From Riemerella anatipestifer (GTDB taxonomy: Bacteria; Bacteroidota; Bacteroidia; Flavobacteriales; Weeksellaceae): a DNA stretch of 64,000 nucleotides. The position numbers were made by a program, and so were the translations under genes. A model generated the notes under the pieces. The model was not told the origin of the DNA. It saw only the letters and a program-made list of their open reading frames with translations, and made no database searches. The stretch is taken from the NCBI RefSeq assembly GCF_035666175.1, contig NZ_CP142016.1, positions 1,798,001 to 1,862,000 on the forward strand, read 5' to 3'. Position 1 is the first letter of the stretch. Every line of letters begins with the position of its first letter. Below, piece by piece: positions 1 through 8,800 of the stretch.

Positions 1-63
1 AAACCTACTCCTCCAATAGATTCTTTTAAATTGCCTAAAAATGTGGTGAGTTTACAGTTGTAA
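1..63 (-). other. Possible start of a further toxin-module remnant at the left edge
   Basis: Just downstream of the stop codon of the disrupted lipoprotein gene, one minus-strand frame stays open to the window edge and encodes a short Gly-containing stretch ending IGGVG. By analogy with the neighbouring cassettes this could be the start of another orphan toxin C-terminus. It is only about 20 codons, so this is a guess from position. Confidence 0.2.
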
Positions 64-131
64 TTAATGAGAAAACACCCTTTCTGCTTTAATATTAGTT
101 TTTATTACCCACTTATTATTTTCATAATAAA

Positions 132-1111
132 ACTCGTTGTGCATTTTAAATAATACTGATTTTTAGATGATTTAATTTTCTTTGGAAGATAAATTTATTG
201 ATATATTGAATAACCGTTGCGGCGGTTATTTTACTGATTATCCTTGTTTTAAAGCCTTCAAAAGTTTTAGCATAGTTTCTTTTAATCATAAATTGGTCGC
301 AAAGTTGAGAGAAAAATGTCTCAATTCGTTTTCGCTTTTTCTTGTACAATGAAAATTGAGGAATATAATCTTTCTGATTACTTCTCATTGGTGTATCTAA
401 TTTAATATTAGCATAGTTAAATAAATCTATTTGAACTTTTGCTGATAAATAGCCTCTATCTCCAATTAAAGTACAGTTTCGCATTTGCTCACCACTATCT
501 TTTAAATAGTGGATGTCGTGAACGGATGCAGGGCTTATATCAAAATTCTTAATCACACCATTTAAAGAACATACTGCGTGTAGTTTATAGCCATAGAAAT
601 ATAATTTCTGTGAAGCACAATAACCATATGTTGGTGAAGAATAGGATTGCTCTTTACAAATTTTTGAACGAGTAGAACGAGCGTTTTCACAAACTTTCAT
701 TGGCATGCTATCAACGATAAAAATATCTTCAAACTCATTGAACTCCATCGAAATACGCTGTCTAATTTGCTCTGTTTGTAGGGATAGTCTTCGTTTTCGC
801 TTATTGTAAACACTTCTTTCAATTTTGTTTATCAGAGAGTTTGGCAATTTTCTAAATAACTGTAATTCGCTATCAATACTCAAGTATTCAGCAGTAATAT
901 TAAGACTTATGACTTCTAAATCGCTCATTTTAGGTGTTCTTCTCTGATAACTAATCAGTTGATTTTCTGAAAAAAGTCCTAAAACTTCCAAAATTCTTTC
1001 ATATATTTGCTCTAAGTTGTTCATTTATATCGTTTTATAGCAAAAACAATATACTGATTTTCAGTCTAATAAACAACTCTTGTTTTTTTCATTTCATAAT
1101 GCACAACGGGT
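132..1111 (-). mobile_element. ISRa1-like IS982-family element, copy 1 (intact, with 7-bp target duplication)
   Basis: The element is 980 bp. The left end begins ACTCGTTGTGCA and the right end closes with the complement of ACCCGTTGTGCA, so the terminal inverted repeats differ at few positions. It is flanked on both sides by TAATAAA (125-131 and 1112-1118), the signature of simple transposition. It carries one transposase gene reading leftward. It inserted in the 3' part of a lipoprotein gene. The ISRa1 name is from memory; the IS982 family call rests on the transposase and ends. Confidence 0.93.
146..1024 (-). CDS. IS982-family transposase (copy 1)
   Basis: A 292-residue DDE transposase, full length for the family. 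The likely catalytic triad is D105 (in FIVDSMPM), D189 (in LIGDRGY) and E235 (in RKRIETFFSQL). The basic N-terminal half (residues 60-90) probably contributes to end binding. The stop codon lies 14 bases inside the element. This copy has Ser177 in KDSGEQ, like copies 5 and 6, while copies 2, 3 and 4 have Ile. No frameshift is seen, so the enzyme should be functional. Confidence 0.95.
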   Translation of the reverse strand: MNNLEQIYERILEVLGLFSENQLISYQRRTPKMSDLEVISLNITAEYLSIDSELQLFRKLPNSLINKIERSVYNKRKRRLSLQTEQIRQRISMEFNEFEDIFIVDSMPMKVCENARSTRSKICKEQSYSSPTYGYCASQKLYFYGYKLHAVCSLNGVIKNFDISPASVHDIHYLKDSGEQMRNCTLIGDRGYLSAKVQIDLFNYANIKLDTPMRSNQKDYIPQFSLYKKKRKRIETFFSQLCDQFMIKRNYAKTFEGFKTRIISKITAATVIQYINKFIFQRKLNHLKISII

Positions 1112-1492
1112 TAATAAAGTAAATAAATAACAAGAATTTCTGATCTTATACATTTTTTATCTACAGCAATAAGAATTCTTTCACTATTAATAGCTCGTAA
1201 GGGTTTAGAGATCTTTGTTATACAATGAGATTCTAAATTACTTACTTTATTAGTAATTAATGCAGTATCTATTTTATATTTTTTTTCATTTTGTATTTTG
1301 AATCCCACTTCTTCAAATACACTTTCCTTAAAGTATTCTAAAGAATTTTTAAAATAATAAGGCTCGGTAGATAAATTCTCCAATCGTATATGTTTTTCTT
1401 TCAAAAAATGGTTGATTATGTCATATTCATTATGAGTAGAAGAGCAAGAGATTAAAGACAATAAACTAATTACGATTAATATTACTTTCATT

Positions 1493-2417
1493 TTATCTAA
1501 AATTTATATTGATTTTAAAAGCTGTATTGCTTAATAATTTCCAAATCTTTTGATTGGCCATCTGATAATTTACAGAATTAAATACACTAGAAGGAATAGA
1601 AGATCTTATCCCACTCCAGCCATTTATTTCTAGAAATTTTGTTCCATATTCTTGTATATGATAATGTCCAATGTTATCAAGCAATTCAGAGTATTTCTGA
1701 GCAGCGGGGCTTTTTAACTGAATTTCTCGACTTGCAATGTCACTTAGACCAGCATTAAAAATTCTTACATGATTAAGTTCATGTTGCATAACATATGCTA
1801 ACTGCTCACGACTTGAAAAAGCATTATGAGATAAATACATTTCATGTACAGTTTGCTTCCCTCTCCAAAAACCATGATCTACAATATCTGATCTAGTGAC
1901 CCCTAAAGCACTTTTTCCATCACTAGTCAATATATTTCCATCAGCTTGTATTCTTCCTCCAGGTGGTGCTCTATTATATATATTATTTTTATCAAGACCA
2001 TCTTGTAATCCAAACTGTTTTTCATATAAATCTCTAGCGTAGTCTCGACTTCCTACGGGGGTATTTTCATCAATTCTATTCTCCGGGAATATCCTCTATA
2101 TAAGAAGTTTTGCTAACTGTTTTTGTGGTATAATATTTTATGGTATAACTAACTGCTCCAACAGCACCTCCAATTATAGCACCTTTTACCATCCCTTCAA
2201 AAAAGTTTTGTCCAGAAATAATTGCGTTGACACCACCACTTCCTGCACCTGCTAAGGCTCCATTTCCTACGGTTGCCCAAAAGCTGCTCGTGCTAAAAAC
2301 TTGTCCTAGTGCACCAGAAATAGCTCCCGTTAAAGCTCCTCCAAAAAATGCCTTTGCAAAACCTCCCCAAGAGAAATTTCCTGTTATTGCGGCTTGGCCT
2401 AAATATAAGCCTCTACC
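1493..2417 (-). pseudogene. Orphan Rhs-type toxin C-terminal module with HELNH metallopeptidase motif, frameshifted
   Basis: Two adjacent minus-strand frames together read as one Rhs C-terminal module. The first (about 2417-2076) is a Gly/Ala-rich hydrophobic stretch (GNFSWGGFAKAFFGGALTG) of the same kind as the pretoxin segment of the large Rhs protein here, and ends at a TAG at 2076-2078. The second, in the next frame, runs on to the stop at 1493 and contains QHELNHVRIFNAG, a zincin-type HExxH motif, preceded by a lead-in without an ATG (only a TTG at 1928-1930). A one-base change near 2075-2100 explains the break. No start codon or Rhs core precedes it, so it looks like an orphan module kept for recombination and now decaying. 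The protease role is inferred from HExxH alone. Confidence 0.6.
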
Positions 2418-2520
2418 AATCCGCTTTATAAGCCTTCCAATCTTCGGGAACTTTTTCGGATTTTTGGTAAACTGTACATATAAATTCTGAATTCAAAAAA
2501 GCATTTTTATTTTCTAATAA
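2413..2520 (-). pseudogene. Last 35 codons of a gene truncated by ISRa1 (probable immunity gene remnant)
   Basis: From the IS boundary an open frame encodes 35 residues ending VPEDWKAYKADW and stops with TAG at 2413-2415. The stop overlaps the beginning of the orphan toxin module, as expected if this is the 3' end of the immunity gene of the preceding cassette. The rest of the gene is not in the window. Function is inferred only from position. Confidence 0.45.
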
Positions 2521-3500
2521 ACCCGTTGTGCATTATGAAATGAAAAAAACAAGAGTTGTTTATTAGACTGAAAATCAGTATATTGTTTTTGCTATAAAAC
2601 GGTATAAATGAACAACTTAGAGCAAATATATGAAAGAATTTTGGAAGTTTTAGGACTTTTTTCAGAAAATCAACTGATTAGTTATCAGAGAAGAACACCT
2701 AAAATGAGCGATTTAGAAGTCATAAGTCTTAATATTACTGCTGAATACTTGAGTATTGATAGCGAATTACAGTTATTTAGAAAATTGCCAAACTCTCTGA
2801 TAAACAAAATTGAAAGAAGTGTTTACAATAAGCGAAAACGAAGACTATCCCTACAAACAGAGCAAATTAGACAGCGTATTTCGATGGAGTTCAATGAGTT
2901 TGAAGATATTTTTATCGTTGATAGCATGCCAATGAAAGTTTGTGAAAACGCTCGTTCTACTCGTTCAAAAATTTGTAAAGAGCAATCCTATTCTTCACCA
3001 ACATATGGTTATTGTGCTTCACAGAAATTATATTTCTATGGCTATAAACTACACGCAGTATGTTCTTTAAATGGTGTGATTAAGAATTTTGATATAAGCC
3101 CTGCATCCGTTCACGACATCCACTATTTAAAAGATATTGGTGAGCAAATGCGAAACTGTACTTTAATTGGAGATAGAGGCTATTTATCAGCAAAAGTTCA
3201 AATAGATTTATTTAACTATGCTAATATTAAATTAGATACACCAATGAGAAGTAATCAGAAAGATTATATTCCTCAATTTTCATTGTACAAGAAAAAGCGA
3301 AAACGAATTGAGACATTTTTCTCTCAACTTTGCGACCAATTTATGATTAAAAGAAACTATGCTAAAACTTTTGAAGGCTTTAAAACAAGGATAATCAGTA
3401 AAATAACCGCCGCAACGGTTATTCAATATATCAATAAATTTATCTTCCAAAGAAAATTAAATCATCTAAAAATCAGTATTATTTAAAATGCACAACGAGT
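2521..3500 (+). mobile_element. ISRa1-like element, copy 2 (intact, no target duplication)
   Basis: A 980-bp copy with both ends complete. The flanks differ: CTAATAA on the left (2514-2520) and TATTGGA on the right (3501-3507). On the left is the tail of one gene, on the right the start of another. Lack of a duplication indicates that homologous recombination between IS copies deleted or rearranged the DNA that once lay here. Confidence 0.93.
2608..3486 (+). CDS. IS982-family transposase (copy 2)
   Basis: Full-length 292-residue DDE transposase with D105, D189 and E235 present. It differs from copy 1 by Ile for Ser177. The base just upstream of the start also differs (cggtataaatg rather than cgatataaatg). 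It reads opposite to the surrounding toxin genes. Confidence 0.95.
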   Translation: MNNLEQIYERILEVLGLFSENQLISYQRRTPKMSDLEVISLNITAEYLSIDSELQLFRKLPNSLINKIERSVYNKRKRRLSLQTEQIRQRISMEFNEFEDIFIVDSMPMKVCENARSTRSKICKEQSYSSPTYGYCASQKLYFYGYKLHAVCSLNGVIKNFDISPASVHDIHYLKDIGEQMRNCTLIGDRGYLSAKVQIDLFNYANIKLDTPMRSNQKDYIPQFSLYKKKRKRIETFFSQLCDQFMIKRNYAKTFEGFKTRIISKITAATVIQYINKFIFQRKLNHLKISII

Positions 3501-3521
3501 TATTGGAAGTTTTTTTACCAT
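3501..3521 (-). pseudogene. First seven codons of an immunity gene cut off by ISRa1
   Basis: The start codon of this remnant overlaps the stop codon of the orphan toxin module as ATGGTAA, exactly the junction seen between the large rhs gene and its own downstream lipoprotein gene. The encoded start MVKKLPI resembles MVIKKIVLF of that lipoprotein. The frame then enters copy 2 of the IS and stops after five IS-encoded residues. The rest of the gene is gone. Confidence 0.6.
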
Positions 3522-4123
3522 GACGTAAATTGATTTCTTGTTCTATATTGGAAGTATGGATTGATAGCATTTGATAATACCCTAAAACCTGGCTGTAGGG
3601 AAAGAAATGTATGTGCAAGTCTATTTTGTATTGCGTGTCTAACATGTCTATCAGAATCAATACCTATTCTATAATTACCCCACCCCACATAAGCTGCACC
3701 TAATCTGTATTGTTTCCCATTTTCTTGTGCTAAACCATATTTTGACATAGCACCATAGCCAACATCATATTTCCCCAACTTCAAAATTCGTCTAATACTA
3801 GCGTCCGCCATTGTCATTAAATCAGCTCCTCTTTTTTCCTCATAACTGCTACTCAGTCGCTCTCCTGTAAACAGATTAAAACCTGCTTGAAAAGAACCAA
3901 TACCAATAGTCATAGCAGCGGTTCGAAATCTGTCATGATTATCTCCAAGAATTTTCTCAGGAATTCCCTTAGCAAACGGGCTTCCATCATTTTCATAAGT
4001 CATTCTAAAATCTCCGTGCCTAAATCCTATGATTCCCGTCTGCTGTTCATGTAATCTACTCCATAGATTAGTTCCAAGATTTATTCCAAATTTGCCATCG
4101 TTATATGATCCTAAAAGTAACAC
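3515..4123 (-). CDS. Orphan Rhs toxin C-terminal domain, polymorphic toxin type 23-like
   Basis: A 202-residue frame with a GTG start that matches the C-terminal domain of the large Rhs protein over its length: both contain YENDG(S/T)PF, a GD.....YRTA or DRFRTA segment, a LFTG motif, YRLGA, and the ending LSNAINPY.....FTSW. The Rhs core, pretoxin region and signal peptide are absent, so it is an orphan module that could be swapped onto the Rhs core by recombination. It starts 24 bases after the lipoprotein gene and its stop overlaps the start of a truncated immunity gene. I recall this motif set from proteins named polymorphic toxin type 23 (Ntox23) in Chryseobacterium; that name needs a profile search. 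Whether it is translated from GTG is unclear. Confidence 0.6.
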   Translation of the reverse strand: MLLLGSYNDGKFGINLGTNLWSRLHEQQTGIIGFRHGDFRMTYENDGSPFAKGIPEKILGDNHDRFRTAAMTIGIGSFQAGFNLFTGERLSSSYEEKRGADLMTMADASIRRILKLGKYDVGYGAMSKYGLAQENGKQYRLGAAYVGWGNYRIGIDSDRHVRHAIQNRLAHTFLSLQPGFRVLSNAINPYFQYRTRNQFTSW

Positions 4124-4147
4124 TATATATTTTTATTACAAAGATCA

Positions 4148-4663
4148 TTACTTTTGAATTTTTGGTAATTGTTTTCGCTTCTCGAAAACAGTAATCAATG
4201 GTTCATAGAATACAATCTTATCTCCTTCTAATCTACCTTTTTTAATATACTTATGATGCCAGTCTCCCGCATCCGGAGAACTTACAAAACGCTCTATTTC
4301 TATATTATTACCTATAATTCTATACCTTCCATAATGAAGCGTATTTCTATTTGCAATTTCATCAAATTTACCAAAATATAAAAGAGATTGACTTCTTACA
4401 AACCCATCATTATGAAAAATTAATATCAATGGATTTCTTTTTTCATCTTCATTGTAATATCTCCCCTCAAAAATTTGTACATAAAAGGCTGTGGTATCGA
4501 TTTTTTTCAGACCCTCTATAGTTGGTATTTCTGTAAAGGTGTATCTTGTCTTATCATTTAATATATACTGTCCATATTCGTCTCTGTTTAATTTATATAT
4601 TTTTTGCCCACAAGCAAAAAAAGAAAATAGATAAGAAAACAATACTATTTTTTTAATTACCAT
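4148..4663 (-). CDS. Lipoprotein, candidate immunity protein of the large Rhs toxin
   Basis: A 171-residue protein with a lipoprotein signal peptide (hydrophobic residues 6-17, lipobox FFAC at about residue 18). Its ATG overlaps the reconstructed rhs stop codon in the sequence ATGGTAA, so before the IS insertion it was translationally coupled to the toxin gene, the usual arrangement for immunity genes. No known domain was recognised; the mature part is rich in charged and aromatic residues. IS copy 3 now separates it from the rhs promoter, so its expression may depend on read-through or on the IS. The lipid anchor points to a toxin that acts in the cell envelope. Confidence 0.6.
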   Translation of the reverse strand: MVIKKIVLFSYLFSFFACGQKIYKLNRDEYGQYILNDKTRYTFTEIPTIEGLKKIDTTAFYVQIFEGRYYNEDEKRNPLILIFHNDGFVRSQSLLYFGKFDEIANRNTLHYGRYRIIGNNIEIERFVSSPDAGDWHHKYIKKGRLEGDKIVFYEPLITVFEKRKQLPKIQK

Positions 4664-4833
4664 GATGTGAATTTATTTTTTGTTTGATAAAGTAAGTATG
4701 GATTTATGGCATTAGAAAGTACTTCAAATGCTCTTTGTCTGGCAAAACTACTATTGTGTATGAGCAGCCCTTGTATTGGGTATATAACATGTCTATCAGA
4801 ATTTATTCCAATATTATAGTTTTTATAACTTAT
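4657..4833 (-). pseudogene. Severed 3' end of the rhs gene
   Basis: Removing IS copy 3 and one AACTTAT joins this stretch in frame to the large rhs gene. It encodes the missing last 55 residues (including DRHVIYPIQG and the end NKFTSW) and the stop at 4657-4659. The same ending is present in the orphan module at 3515-4123, which confirms the reconstruction. It has no start codon of its own and is probably untranslated now. Confidence 0.85.
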
Positions 4834-4847
4834 ACTCGTTGTGCATT

Positions 4848-5726
4848 TTAAATAATACTGATTTTTAGATGATTTAATTTTCTTTGGAAGATAAATTTAT
4901 TGATATATTGAATAACCGTTGCGGCGGTTATTTTACTGATTATCCTTGTTTTAAAGCCTTCAAAAGTTTTAGCATAGTTTCTTTTAATCATAAATTGGTC
5001 GCAAAGTTGAGAGAAAAATGTCTCAATTCGTTTTCGCTTTTTCTTGTACAATGAAAATTGAGGAATATAATCTTTCTGATTACTTCTCATTGGTGTATCT
5101 AATTTAATATTAGCATAGTTAGATAAATCTATTTGAACTTTTGCTGATAAATAGCCTCTATCTCCAATTAAAGTACAGTTTCGCATTTGCTCACCAATAT
5201 CTTTTAAATAGTGGATGTCGTGAACGGATGCAGGGCTTATATCAAAATTCTTAATCACACCATTTAAAGAACATACTGCGTGTAGTTTATAGCCATAGAA
5301 ATATAATTTCTGTGAAGCACAATAACCATATGTTGGTGAAGAATAGGATTGCTCTTTACAAATTTTTGAACGAGTAGAGCGAGCATTTTCACAAACTTTC
5401 ATTGGCATGCTATCAACGATAAAAATATCTTCAAACTCATTGAACTCCATCGAAATACGCTGTCTAATTTGCTCTGTTTGTAGGGATAGTCTTCGTTTTC
5501 GCTTATTGTAAACACTTCTTTCAATTTTGTTTATCAGAGAGTTTGGCAATTTTCTAAATAACTGTAATTCGCTATCAATACTCAAGTATTCAGCAGTAAT
5601 ATTAAGACTTATGACTTCTAAATCGCTCATTTTAGGTGTTCTTCTCTGATAACTAATCAGTTGATTTTCTGAAAAAAGTCCTAAAACTTCCAAAATTCTT
5701 TCATATATTTGCTCTATGTTGTTCAT
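4848..5726 (-). CDS. IS982-family transposase (copy 3)
   Basis: Full-length 292-residue transposase with the D105, D189 and E235 residues intact. It begins MNNIEQ where copies 1, 2 and 5 have MNNLEQ, and has Ser for Phe202 (DLSNYAN). The rearranged segment lies upstream of the start codon, so it may affect promoter and end binding rather than the protein. Confidence 0.95.
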   Translation of the reverse strand: MNNIEQIYERILEVLGLFSENQLISYQRRTPKMSDLEVISLNITAEYLSIDSELQLFRKLPNSLINKIERSVYNKRKRRLSLQTEQIRQRISMEFNEFEDIFIVDSMPMKVCENARSTRSKICKEQSYSSPTYGYCASQKLYFYGYKLHAVCSLNGVIKNFDISPASVHDIHYLKDIGEQMRNCTLIGDRGYLSAKVQIDLSNYANIKLDTPMRSNQKDYIPQFSLYKKKRKRIETFFSQLCDQFMIKRNYAKTFEGFKTRIISKITAATVIQYINKFIFQRKLNHLKISII

Positions 5727-5747
5727 TTATATCGTTTTATAGCAAAA

Positions 5748-5829
5748 ACTCGTTGTGCATTTTAAATAATACTGATTTTCAGTCTAATAAACAACTCTTG
5801 TTTTTTTCATTTCATAATGCACAACGGGT
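5748..5829. repeat. 82-bp miniature element made of one left and one right ISRa1 end
   Basis: Within copy 3 the last 82 bp begin with a left terminus (ACTCGTTGTGCA, 5748-5759) and end with the normal right terminus. The junction falls in ATACTGATTTT, an 11-base string that both IS ends share, so a template switch or recombination there explains it. The unit has both inverted repeats in the correct orientation and no coding sequence, the form of a MITE that a full-length transposase could move. Confidence 0.7.
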
Positions 5830-8800
5830 AACTTATATATAATGCTCCTAACCTATATTTATTTCCTTGTTCCATCACAATTCCATTAGGGTAGTGTACT
5901 CTATTTTTAGTAGTTGCTGGTCCAACTTTATTCGCGATTCCATCCCAACTTCCCGTTTTTTCTTCAGCATAAAAACTCTTGGAATCCCTTAAACCTGTAA
6001 ATAGTTTAACTCCTGCAGAAAAACCCGCATATCCAACTAAAGCTCTCGCAGTTCTATAGCTATCACCACCATCACCAAAATTGAAAAATCCATTTACATC
6101 TTTTTGGAAAGGTGTTCCGTCATTTTCATAACTCATTGCAAATTTCTCCCACCTCATGTTGACGAACCCCGTCTGCTGTCCTTTCCCATCAGTTATACCT
6201 CCGTTCCAATTATTTAAACCGAGCCCCAAACCAAAATTTCCATCATCATAATTTAGCATCGCTGATTTTCTAAATTCTATACCAGAGTTTCCACTTCCTT
6301 CGTGTGCACCGTAATTCATTATTCCAATACCTGCAGATATAGCAAAGTCTCCAGAGCGGAAAGTAGCACTAATATTAGCTCCAAACCCCCAGCCTTTGCC
6401 TATAGCTATGCTTGGAGAGAAGTTAAAGTCAAAGTTTCCGATGCTAATATTCCAAGAAGGTAAAATACTTGAAATAGCCTGTCCCCCCATTCTGTATAGT
6501 GTTCCAGCAGCGGAGCTAAATATTCCAGGGTTCATTCCTCCCGATATAGCTCCCGATATAGCTCCCGATATAGCTCCCATCAAAATAGATTTAGCAAAAC
6601 TTCCCCAATTCCAGTTGCTGCTTATTACTGCACTTAATACGTAAGATGTAGCACCTACAATAGCTCCTGCAATTGCCCCCGCAACTACTCCAGCTAAAAC
6701 TTCTCCTAAAATAGGAGTTAGGATAGCAAAAAAGAAAATTTCTCCACTTGGGTCATTGTACATCAGTGGGTTGTTTAGTACATACCCGTACTTGTTGTAG
6801 TTTTGGGTGTTAAAGGCGTCTTGTATGTTTTCATCTGCATTTAAGAATCTTCTTAGCAATGGGTCGTACAGCCTTCCGTTCATGTGTATTAAGCCCACCT
6901 CTGCTAGATGTTCGTGGCTGGTATAGCCTCTATCTGTTATTAAATTGCCACTGGCTAAATAATCTTTAATTTGGTTTTTATCTGTTATGGTGGTTTGTTC
7001 CCCAATCTTAAGATGGGTTAGGTTGCCCCAAGCGTCGTAGTGGCGTTGTTCTAGCTTGTTACCAGCTTCATCGCTTATGGCTAAAATACTGCCTAAATAG
7101 TCTTTGTGCAAAAACTTATAACTTGCTTGGCTTTCGGTATAGTTTTTAAGGTAAATAATATCACTCTCGTAAGGGGAGCCGCCTATATAGAGGGTGTGTT
7201 TTTCTCTGCCTGTGGCGTGGTCTAGTGTTACTTCGTAGCTACCGTCTTCGGAGTAGTAGCGGGTAAGTTTACCGTGTGAGCCGTTTGCTATTTTACCACC
7301 AAAAGTCATTACCTGCCTCATAGAAGATAGCCCATACTCAAAACGCAAGTCGCCCTTTACGCCTTGTATCAACAGAGGGTCGTTGTTCTCGTTATAGGAA
7401 ATCTGCTGTACTAGGTCGTTTTTGAGGTTTTGCTCTCCTGTGGCATTTAGTGTAATAGCGGTAGGCTGATAGATTTTTTGGCTGTTGCCAAAGGAGATTT
7501 TGCCTAGCTGGTCGTTTTCTATAATCCTGCCTTGTGCATCATAGATGTTATGGTGCATTTGCCCTGTTACGGGGTTCGTCCAGTTGGTTAGGCGGTTGTT
7601 TTCGTCATAGGTGAAACTTTCTAGAATATTGAAGTCTCCTCCCGTGGTTCTAGAATTAAGTTCGTTTTTGATGGCATCAAACCTATAGCTTATCTGTAAA
7701 ATACTAGGCTTTCTTGCGGAAGAGTGGTTGATATTGGTTAAGAAGCCGTTGGTATCATAGGTGTTTTCAATTGTGCTAGCGCCTAGTTTAGCCTGTGTTA
7801 CTTGCCCTTTGGCGTTATGCTGTTGGAGCTGCCAAAGTACTTTTCCAGAGGTCTTGTCCTTAAGCTGGTACAGAGCGCCAGACCAAGGGTCGTAGATGTT
7901 CTCTATAAGGGCTTTAGTATAAGTTCCACCAGAGTAGAGGCTTTTTTCGTAAGAGATAACTCGGTTTTTGTCGTCGTAAACAATATCCTTCTGCATAAAG
8001 TACCTGCCATTGTTTTCTTCTGAAGAAGAAAGCACTCTACCAAAGCCATCATATACCAAAGATGAGGTATAGGTTTTGCCCTTGGATACTCCCGCTTTTT
8101 TAACCACCAAGCCTTTGGCATTATAAGTATAGCTAATGCTTTTATCGGTAGCATTGGTATTATCGGTAGAGAGTTCTCTTTGTGAAACGAGTTGCCCTTT
8201 GGTATTATAGGTATAGGTTTTGGTACCTTTAGGGCTTATGGTTTTGGTGTTTTGCCCAAAGCCGTTGTATTCGTATCTATAAATGCCGTTAGAAGGGTCG
8301 TTAAACTCTATTTTTCTGCCCCAAGCATCATACTTTGTGGTTACCGTATTGGTGCTGTATTTTGCTTCTATCTGCTCTCCTGCGGCATTGTATTTAAAGG
8401 CAATAGTACCGCCTTTATCTGCCGAGGAGCTAATATTCCCTAGTGCATCAAAAGTTTGCTTTTTAAAGCGGTTATTGGCGTTGGTCTCGGTAGTAGTTAC
8501 GGTATTTTGGGTATATTGGGTGGTAACTATTTTGCCTGTGAATGCCGTTGCCTTTATTGGGCGAGAATATTCGTCGTATTCTATGGTATTCCACTGGGTA
8601 GGGCTTTGGTGGTCAAAATAAGGTTCGGACTCGTTTGTCTTTCGACCTAAACCATCAAAAATAACCGACTTAGACACCCATTGGTTTCCAAAGGCTTTTG
8701 AGGTAGATTTGTAAGTTTGCCCAATTTTATTGGTAAACGAAATACTAACACTTCCGTCTGGGCTGTATTCTGTAGTCTTGGTATCTCCATTGCCTAGTTT

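Larger units (their letters stand above)
64..1491 (-). pseudogene. Lipoprotein, candidate immunity protein, interrupted by ISRa1 near its 3' end
   Basis: A lipoprotein signal peptide is visible at residues 1-17 (lipobox LISC, then Ser-Ser). The reading frame runs into the IS copy at 132-1111 and stops at its first bases after 126 residues. Removing the IS and one copy of the 7-bp duplication TAATAAA restores an open frame for 20 more codons to a TAA at 64-66, giving a 146-residue protein. The start codon lies one base after the stop of the upstream HELNH module, so the two were translationally coupled. That placement is what polymorphic toxin immunity genes show; no known immunity family was recognised. 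The lipid anchor suggests the cognate toxin acts in the periplasm. The truncated form keeps most of its length and could still work. Confidence 0.65.
4834..5829 (-). mobile_element. ISRa1-like element, copy 3 (996 bp, rearranged right end)
   Basis: The element is flanked by a perfect 7-bp duplication, AACTTAT, at 4827-4833 and 5830-5836. It is 16 bp longer than the other copies. Near its right end three bases (aat) are replaced by 19 bases that reproduce the left terminus, so an internal ACTCGTTGTGCA lies at 5748-5759. It cuts the rhs gene 55 codons before its stop. Confidence 0.92.

Noticed and set aside
2227..2490. Plus-strand Pro-rich frame of 87 residues
   Set aside because: It is the antisense of the Gly/Ala-rich toxin lead-in; the composition mirrors that frame and no start context supports it.
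6543..6578. Possible CRISPR-like repeat
   Set aside because: The units are directly adjacent without spacers and lie in coding sequence. No array or cas gene is seen in the window.
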